The notes: generated by a model from the letters alone, not told the origin. Numbered from the stretch's first letter, positions 52,298 to 61,044 are shown. The stretch is 64,000 nucleotides of DNA from Lentilitoribacter sp039986595 (GCA_039986595.1 JBDWQJ010000006.1:62001-126000), one strand, 5' to 3'. Translations and numbers: made by a program.

Positions 52298-53457
52298 TAA
52301 CGACGAACTCCAGCAGCAAGGGGTGTTTCAGGGGCGCTCGCTGGCACACGACCATAGGCGTGTGGTAGCGAACAAGTATCAAGATGCGGCATAACGAGCT
52401 TGCCAAAATACTCAGCTTCATCAATGTGCGGGTAGCCTGAGAAGATAAACGCACGCATACCCATCTTTTTGTATTCTTCAATTTTCGACAGAACTTGATC
52501 CGCAGAACCAACAAGCGCTGCACCACAGCCTGAACGCGCACGACCAACACCGGTCCATAGGTTGGGCTCAATATAACCAAATTCATCGGCAATATCGCGG
52601 TTTTTAGCCTGATGCGAAACCCCAAGCGAGGTTGAATCTAACGCTCGCTCACGGATCATACGGCCATATTCATCATCAAGTTTTGATGTAATATATTCCG
52701 CATATTCATTGGCTTCTTGCTCTGTCTCACGAACAATCATATGAACACGCAAACCATAATCCAATGTGCGGTTATATTTCTCTGCTACAGCATTTACTGC
52801 CTTCATGCGCCCAGCAAGTTCTTCCTGCTTTTCAGGCCACATAAGATAAACATCACAATGTTCACCGCATAAATCTAAAGCTGCGGGTGAGTAACCACCA
52901 AAATATAAAAGCGGACCGCCATTTTGTTGATAAGGCTTAACCGGATCAGTCGTTAGCCCTTTAGAGAAGTCATAAACTTCACCCTTATAGGTAATTTCGT
53001 CTTGCGTCCAAGCTTGCTTTAAGATCTCAACAACCTCGCGCGAACGCTGATAACGGTAATTGCTATCTTCTTTTTGCCCAGGGAAATCTGATGAAATGAT
53101 ATTAATTGTCAAACGACCTTCAAGCATATGATCAAGCGTTGCGATTGTACGCGCCAACATGATCGGCTGCATTTCACCACAGCGCACAGCGGCAAGAAGA
53201 TTTATCTTTTCGGTAATTGGCGCGCAACCCGCGACAAACGACAATGTGTCCTGACCAACTTGATAGGATGACGGGCATAAAATATTGCGAAAGCCTTGCT
53301 TTTCAGCTGTTTTCACGATGTCACTGCAATGCGCCCAGCTTGAACGCAAGTTACCATCTGGCACACCTAGAAACTGATAATCATCTGAACATAGGGCTGA
53401 AAACCAAGAGACTTCAGCTTGTTTTAAATCTTGCGATGAAATAGGTACGACTGACAT
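52297..53457 (-). CDS. LLM-class flavin-dependent monooxygenase, SsuD-like (putative sulfonate monooxygenase)
   Basis: This is about 386 residues from ATG 53457, where GGGGGAG lies close upstream; the longer frame to 53502 crosses that site. It has the bacterial luciferase-like barrel of the alkanesulfonate monooxygenase branch. C61 and the GLRVHMIVRETEQEA segment (R237, H239) match SsuD active-site residues, and GVGRARSGCGAALVG matches the SsuD flavin/sulfonate loop with its conserved arginine. It would use FMNH2 and O2 to cleave a C-S bond, giving an aldehyde and sulfite. It is the first gene of the operon and divergent from the GntR regulator. Confidence 0.88.
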   Translation of the reverse strand: MSVVPISSQDLKQAEVSWFSALCSDDYQFLGVPDGNLRSSWAHCSDIVKTAEKQGFRNILCPSSYQVGQDTLSFVAGCAPITEKINLLAAVRCGEMQPIMLARTIATLDHMLEGRLTINIISSDFPGQKEDSNYRYQRSREVVEILKQAWTQDEITYKGEVYDFSKGLTTDPVKPYQQNGGPLLYFGGYSPAALDLCGEHCDVYLMWPEKQEELAGRMKAVNAVAEKYNRTLDYGLRVHMIVRETEQEANEYAEYITSKLDDEYGRMIRERALDSTSLGVSHQAKNRDIADEFGYIEPNLWTGVGRARSGCGAALVGSADQVLSKIEEYKKMGMRAFIFSGYPHIDEAEYFGKLVMPHLDTCSLPHAYGRVPASAPETPLAAGVRR

Positions 53458-53507
53458 CGCTAACTCCCCCAAAAAATAATTTACTTGGGCTGAGGTTATC
53501 ACCTTGT

Positions 53508-53532
53508 CTAGCTAGTATCAATAGTGTATCAA
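53508..53532. promoter_or_regulatory. candidate operator in the monooxygenase/GntR intergenic region
   Basis: The 111-base divergent region contains the palindrome CTAGCTAG (53508-53515) followed by two direct copies of GTATCAA (53515-53521 and 53526-53532) spaced 11 bases apart, one helical turn. No other structure stands out there. The adjacent GntR-UTRA protein is the likely ligand. Confidence 0.4.
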
Positions 53533-53568
53533 TTTTTTTTAGCGCAATCTAATTAGGGGGAGATTTTT

Positions 53569-54279
53569 GTGATAAATTTAAATTCTAGTCCAAATAAACT
53601 TCCCATGTATGTGCAGATTAGCGAGCTGCTCATCCGCGATATTAGCGCCGGACGACTGCTGGATGGAGAGCGCTTACCGCCTGAACGCGAAATGGCGCAA
53701 TCGCTCAATACAACGGTTCGAACATTGCGCAAAGCATTGGCCATTTTAGTGGAAAAAGGCCTTTTAGAGCGCGTTCAAGGCTCCGGCAATTACATACGCC
53801 ACGGTGGTGAGATCAATTCTATATATTCCATGTTTCGGCTTGAATTACCTGAAGGTGGTGGCCTGCCCAAAGCAGATGTGCTCTCTGTTGATGCATTAAA
53901 GAAGCCGGAAGATTTACCAGAATTTGGCACAGCAGATCACGGAACACGAATAAGACGATTGCGTTATCTGGATAAAACCATCATCGCAATTGAAGAGATA
54001 TGGCTTGATGGGGATGCAGGTAAAGTACCCAAAAGCAAATTATCTGATTCTCTGTACGATTTTTACAAGAAACAATTGGGGTTTTGGATCAATCGAGCAG
54101 AAGATCGCGTTGGGGTGGGCCAAGCACCTGATTGGACCCCATCCATGTTTACCAAACAAGTTGGCGACACCACCGGATATATCGAGCGGCTCAGCTGGGC
54201 AAATGACCCAGAACCGATCGAATTTTCCAAAACCTGGTTTGATACGGATCAGGCGGTTTATGTCACACGTTTAAAATAG
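53569..54279 (+). CDS. GntR family regulator, HutC/UTRA subfamily
   Basis: This 236-residue regulator has an N-terminal winged helix (PMYVQISELLIRDISAGRLLDGERLPPEREMAQSLNTTVRTLRKALAILVEKGLLERVQGSGNYI, in residues 12-76) and a C-terminal UTRA ligand domain (about 90-230; TRIRRLRYLDKTIIAIEEIWLD). UTRA regulators sense sugars, sugar phosphates, histidine-type or phosphonate compounds. The start is GTG 53569, with GGGGGAG just upstream. It is divergent from the monooxygenase operon and precedes the Gfo/Idh gene, so it probably controls both. Confidence 0.9.
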   Translation: MINLNSSPNKLPMYVQISELLIRDISAGRLLDGERLPPEREMAQSLNTTVRTLRKALAILVEKGLLERVQGSGNYIRHGGEINSIYSMFRLELPEGGGLPKADVLSVDALKKPEDLPEFGTADHGTRIRRLRYLDKTIIAIEEIWLDGDAGKVPKSKLSDSLYDFYKKQLGFWINRAEDRVGVGQAPDWTPSMFTKQVGDTTGYIERLSWANDPEPIEFSKTWFDTDQAVYVTRLK

Positions 54280-54294
54280 GAAATAACGAGTAGA

Positions 54295-55419
54295 ATGACG
54301 AAAATAGTAAAGTACGGCGTAGTTGGCGGCGGCATGATGGGCCAAGAACACATCAAAAATATTGCGCTGTTAAAAGACACGCAAGTCGCAGGTATTTTTG
54401 AGCCAAATGAAGATATGGCTAAGGTTGTTTCTGATCTGGCGCCAGACGCACGCCTTTGCGATAGTTTGGAAGATTTGCTTTTGATCAACGATCTTGATTG
54501 CATCGTCATTGTTAGCCCAAACCATATTCACCTTGAGCAGTTGGAAACAATTGCGGCAACGCGCCCTCTCCCATTACTCGTTGAGAAGCCACTCTTTACA
54601 GACCCCACCGCATTTGATCGCGTTATAAAATTTCAAAAAAACTACCCTGCCCCTGTATGGGTAGCGATGGAATACCGCTATATGCCGCCGATCACCGCTA
54701 TGTGCGAAAAGGTTAGTGACGCAGTTGGCGATGTGAAAATGCTCAGCATTAGAGAGCATCGCTTCCCATTCCTAGCGAAAGTGAACGATTGGAACCGTTT
54801 TAACGCAACATCAGGCGGAACATTTGTTGAAAAATGCTGTCACTTCTTTGATCTGATGCGTTTTATCACCAAATCTGAACCCACACGCATTATGGCGAGC
54901 GCCGGACAAGATGTGAATCACCTTGATGAAAACTATTCAAACGGCACGCCCGACATATTAGACAATGGCTATGTCATTGTTGAGTTTGAAAATGGCATCA
55001 GAGCCATGCTTGAGTTATGCATGTTTGCCGAAGGCTCACGGTTCCAAGAAGAAATTAGCGTCATTGGCCCAGCCGGCAAAATTGAAGCACATGTCCCTGG
55101 ACCATCTCGTTTTTGGCCTGAACATTTAGGCACACCACCCGTGCCTGAAGTTGTTGTATCCAAACGCGATCCGAAAGGCCCTGAAACATTGCTCATCCCG
55201 GTTGATCCAACTCTGCTTGATGCAGGTGACCACAATGGTTCAACATTTTACCAGCATGAAGGCTTTTTAGAACTTGTGCGCGGTGAACGCGATATAGCGG
55301 ATGTAACGCTCGAAGACGGCTGGAAAGCTGTGGCAATTGGCATGGCAGCACAATCGAGCATCGCATCTGGCCAAAGCGTTGAATGGAAATCATTTTTAAA
55401 CGAGCTCAACGCCGCTTAG
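54295..55419 (+). CDS. Gfo/Idh/MocA family NAD-dependent oxidoreductase or glycosidase
   Basis: This 374-residue protein has an N-terminal Rossmann domain (YGVVGGGMMGQEHIKNIA), the conserved lysine motif LLVEKPLF, and a substrate domain with EYRYMPPITAMCEKV and TFVEKCCHFFDLMRFI (catalytic His region). The family includes sugar dehydrogenases and also NAD-dependent glycosidases, such as the sulfoquinovosidases of family GH188. Its place beside sulfonate-monooxygenase genes makes a sulfoquinovosidase-like role worth testing, since no classical glycosidase is present. It is followed by a strong terminator. Confidence 0.87.
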   Translation: MTKIVKYGVVGGGMMGQEHIKNIALLKDTQVAGIFEPNEDMAKVVSDLAPDARLCDSLEDLLLINDLDCIVIVSPNHIHLEQLETIAATRPLPLLVEKPLFTDPTAFDRVIKFQKNYPAPVWVAMEYRYMPPITAMCEKVSDAVGDVKMLSIREHRFPFLAKVNDWNRFNATSGGTFVEKCCHFFDLMRFITKSEPTRIMASAGQDVNHLDENYSNGTPDILDNGYVIVEFENGIRAMLELCMFAEGSRFQEEISVIGPAGKIEAHVPGPSRFWPEHLGTPPVPEVVVSKRDPKGPETLLIPVDPTLLDAGDHNGSTFYQHEGFLELVRGERDIADVTLEDGWKAVAIGMAAQSSIASGQSVEWKSFLNELNAA

Positions 55420-55454
55420 GGCTGCTGGTTCATTAAAAATATATAAGATGAATG

Positions 55455-55487
55455 AAAGCGCGTTTCTTACGGGACGCGCTTTTTTTG
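55455..55487 (+). terminator. terminator after the Gfo/Idh gene
   Basis: AAAGCGCGT (55455-55463) pairs with ACGCGCTTT (55474-55482), followed by a T-run to 55486. It is a classical intrinsic terminator. Confidence 0.9.
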
Positions 55488-55551
55488 TGCAATAAACAAC
55501 CGCGTCATCAAACGAACCAATGTGTATAGCTTTAGAAATTTTGAAAATAAA

Positions 55552-55626
55552 TGGTGCCCGAGGGCGGATTTGAACCACCGACACGCGGATTTTCAATCCG
55601 CTGCTCTACCCCTGAGCTACTCGGGC
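55552..55626 (-). tRNA. tRNA-Phe (GAA)
   Basis: On the minus strand the acceptor arms GCCCGAG/CTCGGGC, D-arm GCTC/GAGC, anticodon stem GCGGA/TCCGC with loop TTGAAAA (anticodon GAA), T-arm GGTGG-TTCGAAT-CCGCC and an encoded CCA are all present. The cloverleaf is complete. Confidence 0.96.
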
Positions 55627-55787
55627 AATCAATTGGAACTGTTGCCAAATATTAGGTTCTGACATTGAGGTTTATCGTCAGAAGCGAGCGCGTTATACCA
55701 CGTTGTTCATCTAAGTCTAGTAGTGATTTGCATGAATTCGCAATCTTTTTTCATCTGGTAAACAAGATGATATTGCAAGTCAGCTTT

Positions 55788-55988
55788 TTACCCCCGATCG
55801 TCGTCATCTTGATCAAGGTTTTCTTCTATTTCTGAGACTGTAATTGCATATGAACCATTAAGCCAACGGCCTAAATCCATGTTTTTACAGCGTTCTGAGC
55901 AAAATGGATGACAATGGCGATCTGAAGGCTGCCCACATTCAGGGCACGGCACTGTTTTACGCATTGGGGAAACATTATCGGCAGTCAT
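55788..55988 (-). CDS. yacG: DNA gyrase inhibitor YacG
   Basis: This 66-residue zinc-ribbon protein has CPECGQ and PFCSERCKNMDLGRWL (CxxC...CxxxC) and an acidic tail (ENLDQDDDDRG). E. coli YacG binds GyrB and inhibits gyrase. Its ATG shares one base with the maf stop, completing the infA-maf-yacG order. Confidence 0.93.
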   Translation of the reverse strand: MTADNVSPMRKTVPCPECGQPSDRHCHPFCSERCKNMDLGRWLNGSYAITVSEIEENLDQDDDDRG

Positions 55989-56617
55989 TAGATCGCAGTG
56001 CGCCCTTTCCAGTTTCGGCTGATGTTATACCCCTCACCGATCAACAGGTTTGATGTTTCATAAAGCGGTAAACCCACTACATTGGAATAAGACCCAACAA
56101 GTTTGACCACAAAGCTACCTGCAATCCCTTGGATGGCGTATGCACCCGCCTTGCCGCGCCATTCACCACTATCCAAATAATGCTCTATCTCAGCTTTTGG
56201 AATACGTTTAAACCTAAGGCGCGTTTCAACCACTTTTTGGCGCAAAGATCCATCAGGCGTGATAATACACACACCTGAATATACGCGATGATTTCGGCCT
56301 GAGAGCAAATGAAGCGCATTGTTAGCTTCTTCGATCATTTCAGCTTTGGGCAAAATACGACGCCCGACAGATACAACAGTATCAGCTGCGAGTATAAACG
56401 AGTTACCCCATTGCGGATCATTTTTAATGGCTTTGCGAGCAGCTTTTGCCTTGTCACCCGCCAAACGACGTGCAAGGGACTTTGGATGCTCTGATTTTCC
56501 AGGGCTTTCATCCAAATCCATCGGCATTAACCGATCTGGCTTCACACCGATCTGATCAAGCAGCTCCACACGTCTTGGCGATCCTGAGGCCAATATAAGC
56601 TTTACATCGTCATCCAT
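55988..56617 (-). CDS. maf: Maf-like nucleoside triphosphate pyrophosphatase
   Basis: This 209-residue protein has the Maf signature LASGSPRRVELLDQIGV near the N-terminus and the conserved ADTVVSVGRRILPKA and GLPLYETSNLL. Maf proteins hydrolyse non-canonical or methylated NTPs to monophosphates and have been linked to septum inhibition. It is downstream of infA in the usual alphaproteobacterial order. Confidence 0.94.
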   Translation of the reverse strand: MDDDVKLILASGSPRRVELLDQIGVKPDRLMPMDLDESPGKSEHPKSLARRLAGDKAKAARKAIKNDPQWGNSFILAADTVVSVGRRILPKAEMIEEANNALHLLSGRNHRVYSGVCIITPDGSLRQKVVETRLRFKRIPKAEIEHYLDSGEWRGKAGAYAIQGIAGSFVVKLVGSYSNVVGLPLYETSNLLIGEGYNISRNWKGRTAI

Positions 56618-56646
56618 GAGACTGCTGCCTTTAACAACTAAGCGAT

Positions 56647-56865
56647 TTATTTATAGCGATATGTGATACGACCTTTGGTCAGATCATACGGTGTCATTTC
56701 AACAAGAACTTTATCGCCAGCTAAAACGCGAATACGGTTTTTGCGCATACGGCCAGCTGTATGAGCAATAATCTCATGTTCGTTTTCAAGTTTTACTCGA
56801 AATGTTGCATTTGGGAGGAGTTCAGTAACAACACCCGGGAACTCAAGAACTTCTTCTTTTGCCAT
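56647..56865 (-). CDS. infA: translation initiation factor IF-1
   Basis: This 72-residue OB-fold protein matches IF-1 over its full length (MAKEEVLEFPGVVTELLPNA, HEIIAHTAGRMRKNRIRVL, MTPYDLTKGRITYRYK). It occupies the ribosomal A site during initiation. AAGGAAGAT lies upstream on the minus strand. The 150 bases upstream contain no other gene. Confidence 0.98.
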   Translation of the reverse strand: MAKEEVLEFPGVVTELLPNATFRVKLENEHEIIAHTAGRMRKNRIRVLAGDKVLVEMTPYDLTKGRITYRYK

Positions 56866-57017
56866 TATATTTTGATCTTCCTTTGTAAGATGTAATGCTT
56901 ATTGCTCAGCATCTTGTCATCAATTTTCTGAATTGCTGCGGAAACTACACAATTGATTGGGGTTTGTGAACTGATTTGATCAATCAATTTTACATACCCA
57001 TAAATAACTTGCGTTTT

Positions 57018-57440
57018 TTACGGTAAAAACACGTCTCGAATGCGCTTTGTCAAGGATTCTCGTACGTTGCGGTAAGCGCCTAGCATCTGATCGCGTGTAC
57101 CTTTGACCAATGTTGGGTCTTCTGTCGGCCAATAAATCACGTCAACGGCAGACGTTTTGGTGATGTCCAACGCGCGTTTATGCGCTTCTGGGGTCAATGC
57201 AACCAACACATCAAAAAAGCCATCGGCCATTTCATTATAAATGCGCGGCTGATGATGGCGCAGATCGAGATCAATCTCAGCTAAAACTGCGTCGACAAAA
57301 TGATCATGCTCCCCTTCTTGCAAACCTGCGCTCTGAACAAATACATCTTTTTTCAAAATGGATTTAGCAATCGCTTCAGCCATGGGCGAGCGGATCGCAT
57401 TCATGCCGCAGATAAACAAAATAGAGGATGGCTTATTCAT
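57018..57440 (-). CDS. low-molecular-weight phosphatase-like (ArsC/LMWPc fold) protein
   Basis: This is about 140 residues from ATG 57440. It has a P-loop C-x5-R motif in ILFICGMNAIRSPMAEAIA and an acidic segment WPTEDPTLVKG that supplies the general-acid aspartate seen in low-molecular-weight tyrosine phosphatases and arsenate reductases. The CGMNxxRSP form is typical of this conserved alphaproteobacterial gene, which always lies between UPF0262 and infA. Its substrate is unknown. An in-frame ATG at 57515 would overlap UPF0262 and is less likely. Confidence 0.88.
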   Translation of the reverse strand: MNKPSSILFICGMNAIRSPMAEAIAKSILKKDVFVQSAGLQEGEHDHFVDAVLAEIDLDLRHHQPRIYNEMADGFFDVLVALTPEAHKRALDITKTSAVDVIYWPTEDPTLVKGTRDQMLGAYRNVRESLTKRIRDVFLP

Positions 57441-57456
57441 ATTCTCTATTCGCCCA

Positions 57457-57933
57457 CTAACCTTGCCAATGCAAAACGCAAATGAGCGTAAACAAGCGGC
57501 GGGACGTATCAACATCTATATTTATCTTCCCATCCAAACGATCGGTCAGAATTTGCGCACCTTCATTGTGAATACCGCGACGCCCCATATCAACCGCTTC
57601 AATACGGCTTGGCGTGGCTGATTTGATCGCTTCATAATAGCTCTCACAAATCATGAAATAGTCCTTCACGATTTGTCTAAAAGGGGTGAGCGATAAGATG
57701 TGAGTTATCAAATGCTCGCCATCATCATTTGAGATATCAAATGCAAGCCGCGTTTCTACCACCGAAAGCTTCAGCTTATACGGCCCCTGATCCATTCCAA
57801 CGAGTTCAAAACTATTTTCCTCGATCAAATCAAAAATGGCAATCGCACGTTCATGCTCAATATCAGGCGTTGCGCGCCCAATGGATTCATCCAACGCGAC
57901 ATCACTTAGCCTATGGTTACTTTTCTCGCCCAT
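57457..57933 (-). CDS. UPF0262 family protein
   Basis: This 158-residue soluble protein is of the UPF0262 family, found in alphaproteobacteria next to hisD. The recognisable core is LVGMDQGPYKLKLSVVETRLAFDI, then LSLTPFRQIVKDYFMICESYYEAI and RIEAVDMGRRGIHNEGA. Its function is unknown. It begins four bases after the hisD stop, so it is co-translated with histidine biosynthesis and the phosphatase-like gene. Confidence 0.92.
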   Translation of the reverse strand: MGEKSNHRLSDVALDESIGRATPDIEHERAIAIFDLIEENSFELVGMDQGPYKLKLSVVETRLAFDISNDDGEHLITHILSLTPFRQIVKDYFMICESYYEAIKSATPSRIEAVDMGRRGIHNEGAQILTDRLDGKINIDVDTSRRLFTLICVLHWQG

Positions 57934-57937
57934 TTAC

Positions 57938-59236
57938 CTATCCTCTTGCATTCATCCGGATTGAGATAGAACGCGCATGCGCTCCCAAACCTTCCGTATC
58001 AGCAAGTGTCATTGCAGCAGGCCCCAATGCTGCGAGTTGATCTGCACCTAATTTTAGCACAGATGTTCGTTTAATATAATCATATACTGATAAGCCCGAT
58101 GAAAAACGGGCTGATCTCGCCGTTGGCAAAACGTGATTTGATCCAGCAACATAATCACCAATGGCTTCAGGCGTATAATGCCCGACAAAAATCGCGCCCG
58201 CATTGCGAACATGCTTGATGTAATCATCAGCATTATCAAGCGCTAGTTCCAAATGCTCAGCCGCAATACGGTTCGCCAATGGGAATGCATCCATAATGTC
58301 GCTGACCATGATAATCGCGCCAAAATCATTCCAAGACTGTTGCGCAATTTCACCGCGTGGCAACGCTTTAATCTGCGATGCAACAGCAAGTTCAACTTGT
58401 TCTGCAAGATCAGAGCTATCAGTGATCAAGATCGCTTGCGCGCCGACATCGTGCTCGGCTTGCGCGAGCAAATCTGCTGCAATCCAATCAGGATTATTAT
58501 TTTTATCTGCAATGATCAAAACTTCAGACGGTCCTGCGATCATATCAATGCCAACCGTGCCAAAAACCTGACGTTTTGCAGCTGCTACCCAAGCATTGCC
58601 TGGGCCAACAATCTTAGCAACAGGCGCAATTGTTTCGGTACCATAGGCCAATGCGGCAACGGCTTGTGCGCCGCCTATGCGATATATCTCATCTACACCT
58701 GCAATTTTTGCAGCGGCCAAAACAGCGGGGTTAAGCACCCCTTTTTGAGAAGGGGCCACCATCACAACACGCTCAACACCTGCAACTTTTGCCGGCACCG
58801 CGTTCATCAACACTGAGCTTGGATAACTTGCGGTACCACCTGGCACATATAGCCCCACAGCATCAATTGGCGTCCAGCGCGAACCTAATTCAACACCAAG
58901 CGGATCTGTATAAAAATCATCTCCCGGCATTTGCCGTGCATGGTGACTTGCAATTCGATCATGGGCGAACTGAAGCGCATCACGCACATCTTGCGGGGTT
59001 GCCTCAAAAGCTGCATCAATCTCGTTCGCACCAATCGATAAGCCTTTAGCTTTCGTATCATTCCCATCAAACTTTAAAGTCAGTTCATGAAGTGCCTCAT
59101 CACCTTCGGCTTGTACCTTAGTAATAATCGCATTCACATCTGAAATGACATCTGGCGACACTTCACGTTTTGTTGTCAAAAACGCCGCAAAGTCATTTTC
59201 AAAGTTTGGCTGTTGGGCTGATAACTTAAGTACCAA
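57938..59236 (-). CDS. hisD: histidinol dehydrogenase HisD
   Basis: This 432-residue enzyme catalyses the last two steps of histidine synthesis (histidinol to histidine, 2 NAD). It contains YVPGGTASYPSSVLMNAVPA, the nucleotide-site region IGGAQAVAALAYGTETI, zinc ligands in LLAQAEHDVGAQAILIT and the late NHVLPTARSARFSSGLSVYDY. It is a standalone his gene within the murA-infA block, as is usual in Rhizobiales. Confidence 0.97.
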   Translation of the reverse strand: MVLKLSAQQPNFENDFAAFLTTKREVSPDVISDVNAIITKVQAEGDEALHELTLKFDGNDTKAKGLSIGANEIDAAFEATPQDVRDALQFAHDRIASHHARQMPGDDFYTDPLGVELGSRWTPIDAVGLYVPGGTASYPSSVLMNAVPAKVAGVERVVMVAPSQKGVLNPAVLAAAKIAGVDEIYRIGGAQAVAALAYGTETIAPVAKIVGPGNAWVAAAKRQVFGTVGIDMIAGPSEVLIIADKNNNPDWIAADLLAQAEHDVGAQAILITDSSDLAEQVELAVASQIKALPRGEIAQQSWNDFGAIIMVSDIMDAFPLANRIAAEHLELALDNADDYIKHVRNAGAIFVGHYTPEAIGDYVAGSNHVLPTARSARFSSGLSVYDYIKRTSVLKLGADQLAALGPAAMTLADTEGLGAHARSISIRMNARG

Positions 59237-59300
59237 TTTGGGCTCTCCGGAGTTCGGTCTTTAAAGTGCGGTTATGTATCAATTATCTGGCAACTTGATA

Positions 59301-59762
59301 TCAAACGCTATGATGCGGCTTGGATTTAGCTTCCCAAGCAGCACCTGTATCGGTCAATTGCACCTCAATGCACTCAACGTCAAGCAAAATGCCTGCATCC
59401 GCAGACATAACCAATTCAATCTCACCCTCAGGACCCTCGCTATCAACGCGAAACTGGATCGCCAGCAGTGACAAAACGACACTCTTATCTTTCAAGTTGA
59501 TACCGCGTGTTTTAACGCCACGCACACGTTTGAACGCAACATTGACGCGTCTGCGCTCATGATCATGCGAGCGCTCATCACCTTTGCCTTCCCAGACAAA
59601 ACGATTGGCAGCCAGCAAAAATTGGCCGCTGTTTTTATCAAACTCCAGCCCCTCAATTTTAAAAATTGCATCCTGCATTGTCGCAGAGATCACGGTTAGA
59701 TCTTCTTCATCCAATGCAATGAGTTTGAGCTCTGTCATGGCTTTAATAAATGTCCTAATCAC
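59301..59762 (-). CDS. DUF2948 family protein
   Basis: This 153-residue soluble protein of the DUF2948 family shows LIALDEEDLTVISATMQDAI, FLLAANRFVWEG and the C-terminal EIELVMSADAGILLDVECIE. Its function is unknown; it is conserved between murA and hisD in alphaproteobacteria. It overlaps the murA end by eight bases. Confidence 0.92.
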   Translation of the reverse strand: MIRTFIKAMTELKLIALDEEDLTVISATMQDAIFKIEGLEFDKNSGQFLLAANRFVWEGKGDERSHDHERRRVNVAFKRVRGVKTRGINLKDKSVVLSLLAIQFRVDSEGPEGEIELVMSADAGILLDVECIEVQLTDTGAAWEAKSKPHHSV

Positions 59763-61044
59763 TCACACGCTGCACATTTGCACCGCATCGATTTAGTTTT
59801 TCTTCCAATTGTTCAAATCCGCGATCAAGGTGATAAACGCGGTTCACTTCCGTCACACCTTCTGCAACCAGTCCTGCAATAACCAATGCAGAGGATGCAC
59901 GCAAATCAGTTGCCATAACGGGTGCACCTGTGAGCTTTTCAACGCCTGTGATTGTTGCTGTTTGACCATCAAGTGAAATATCAGCCCCCAAACGTGCAAG
60001 CTCTTGCACATGCATAAAGCGGTTTTCAAAAATCGTCTCGGTGATTTTAGATACGCCGTTGGCGCGGGTCATAAGGCCCATAAATTGCGCTTGCAAATCT
60101 GTCGGGAAACCCGGGAACGGATCAGTTGTGACATCAACAGGCTGGATAGCGCCACTTGTGCGACGAACTCTGATACCATTTTCAACGGTTAATACTTCTG
60201 TGCCAGTTGCTCTTAGCGAATCAAGTGCCGAATTTAAGAGATCGGAACTCGTGTCTTCAAGCACCACATCACCACCCGTCATCGCCACGGCCATAGCATA
60301 TGTACCTGTTTCGATACGGTCTGGCAAAACGCGATGGCGTGCACCAGACAATGATGTCACACCTTCAATGGTAATTGTTGAAGTACCCGCACCTGTAATT
60401 TTGGCGCCCATTGCATTTAAGCATTTGGCCAAATCAGATACCTCAGGCTCACGCGCAGCATTGGAAATCGTTGTCGTTCCCTTAGCAAGCGTTGCAGCCA
60501 TCATCATCACATGGGTTGCACCAACTGAGACTTTGGAAAACTCAAATTCGCTGCCAACAAGACCATTTTTAGCGTTAGCAAGCACATATCCATTATCAAT
60601 TTCAATGTCAGCACCAAGGGCGCGCAATCCATCGATAAATAAATCCACAGGGCGTGTGCCAATCGCACAACCACCAGGAAGAGATACTTTCGCCGTGCCC
60701 ATACGAGCAAGCAACGGGCCGATAACCCAGAAACTTGCACGCATTTTAGACACAAGCTCATAAGGGGCGGTGGTATCAACAATGTGACGGGCGGTAAAAC
60801 TCACCGTACGTGCATAACCCTCGCTTTGGCGCTCGCGACGACCGCTAACGGCAACATCCACACCATGATTGCCCAAAATGCGTGTGAGCTGCTCAACATC
60901 GGCAAGACGCGGCAAGTTTTCCAGCGTCAAAGTATCATCGGTCAGAAGAGAAGCGATCATAAGCGGTAAGGCAGCATTTTTAGCGCCTGAAATCGGGATA
61001 ACCCCATTAAGTTCATTTCCGCCGACAATTTTTATACGATCCAT
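59755..61044 (-). CDS. murA: UDP-N-acetylglucosamine 1-carboxyvinyltransferase MurA
   Basis: This is about 429 residues from ATG 61044. It catalyses the first committed step of peptidoglycan synthesis. The N-terminus MDRIKIVGGNELNGVIPISG with K22 and the catalytic cysteine C126 (LPGGCAIGTRP), the fosfomycin target, are intact. A frame extension to 61068 (MGCAPYLP) is possible but not homologous. Transcribed leftward into DUF2948 and hisD. Confidence 0.97.
   Translation of the reverse strand: MDRIKIVGGNELNGVIPISGAKNAALPLMIASLLTDDTLTLENLPRLADVEQLTRILGNHGVDVAVSGRRERQSEGYARTVSFTARHIVDTTAPYELVSKMRASFWVIGPLLARMGTAKVSLPGGCAIGTRPVDLFIDGLRALGADIEIDNGYVLANAKNGLVGSEFEFSKVSVGATHVMMMAATLAKGTTTISNAAREPEVSDLAKCLNAMGAKITGAGTSTITIEGVTSLSGARHRVLPDRIETGTYAMAVAMTGGDVVLEDTSSDLLNSALDSLRATGTEVLTVENGIRVRRTSGAIQPVDVTTDPFPGFPTDLQAQFMGLMTRANGVSKITETIFENRFMHVQELARLGADISLDGQTATITGVEKLTGAPVMATDLRASSALVIAGLVAEGVTEVNRVYHLDRGFEQLEEKLNRCGANVQRVSD

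Noticed and set aside
57018..57440. Defective phosphatase P-loop (CGMNAIRSP)
   Set aside because: The C-x5-R geometry is intact and this form is normal for the conserved gene between UPF0262 and infA.
58253..58816. 187-codon open frame on the plus strand, cysteine-rich
   Set aside because: It is antisense to hisD, whose motifs are intact, and has no domain or ribosome site. It is a shadow of hisD codon use.
60041..60763. 240-codon open frame on the plus strand
   Set aside because: It is fully antisense to murA and low in complexity (Ala/Ser/Pro/Thr), as expected for a shadow frame.
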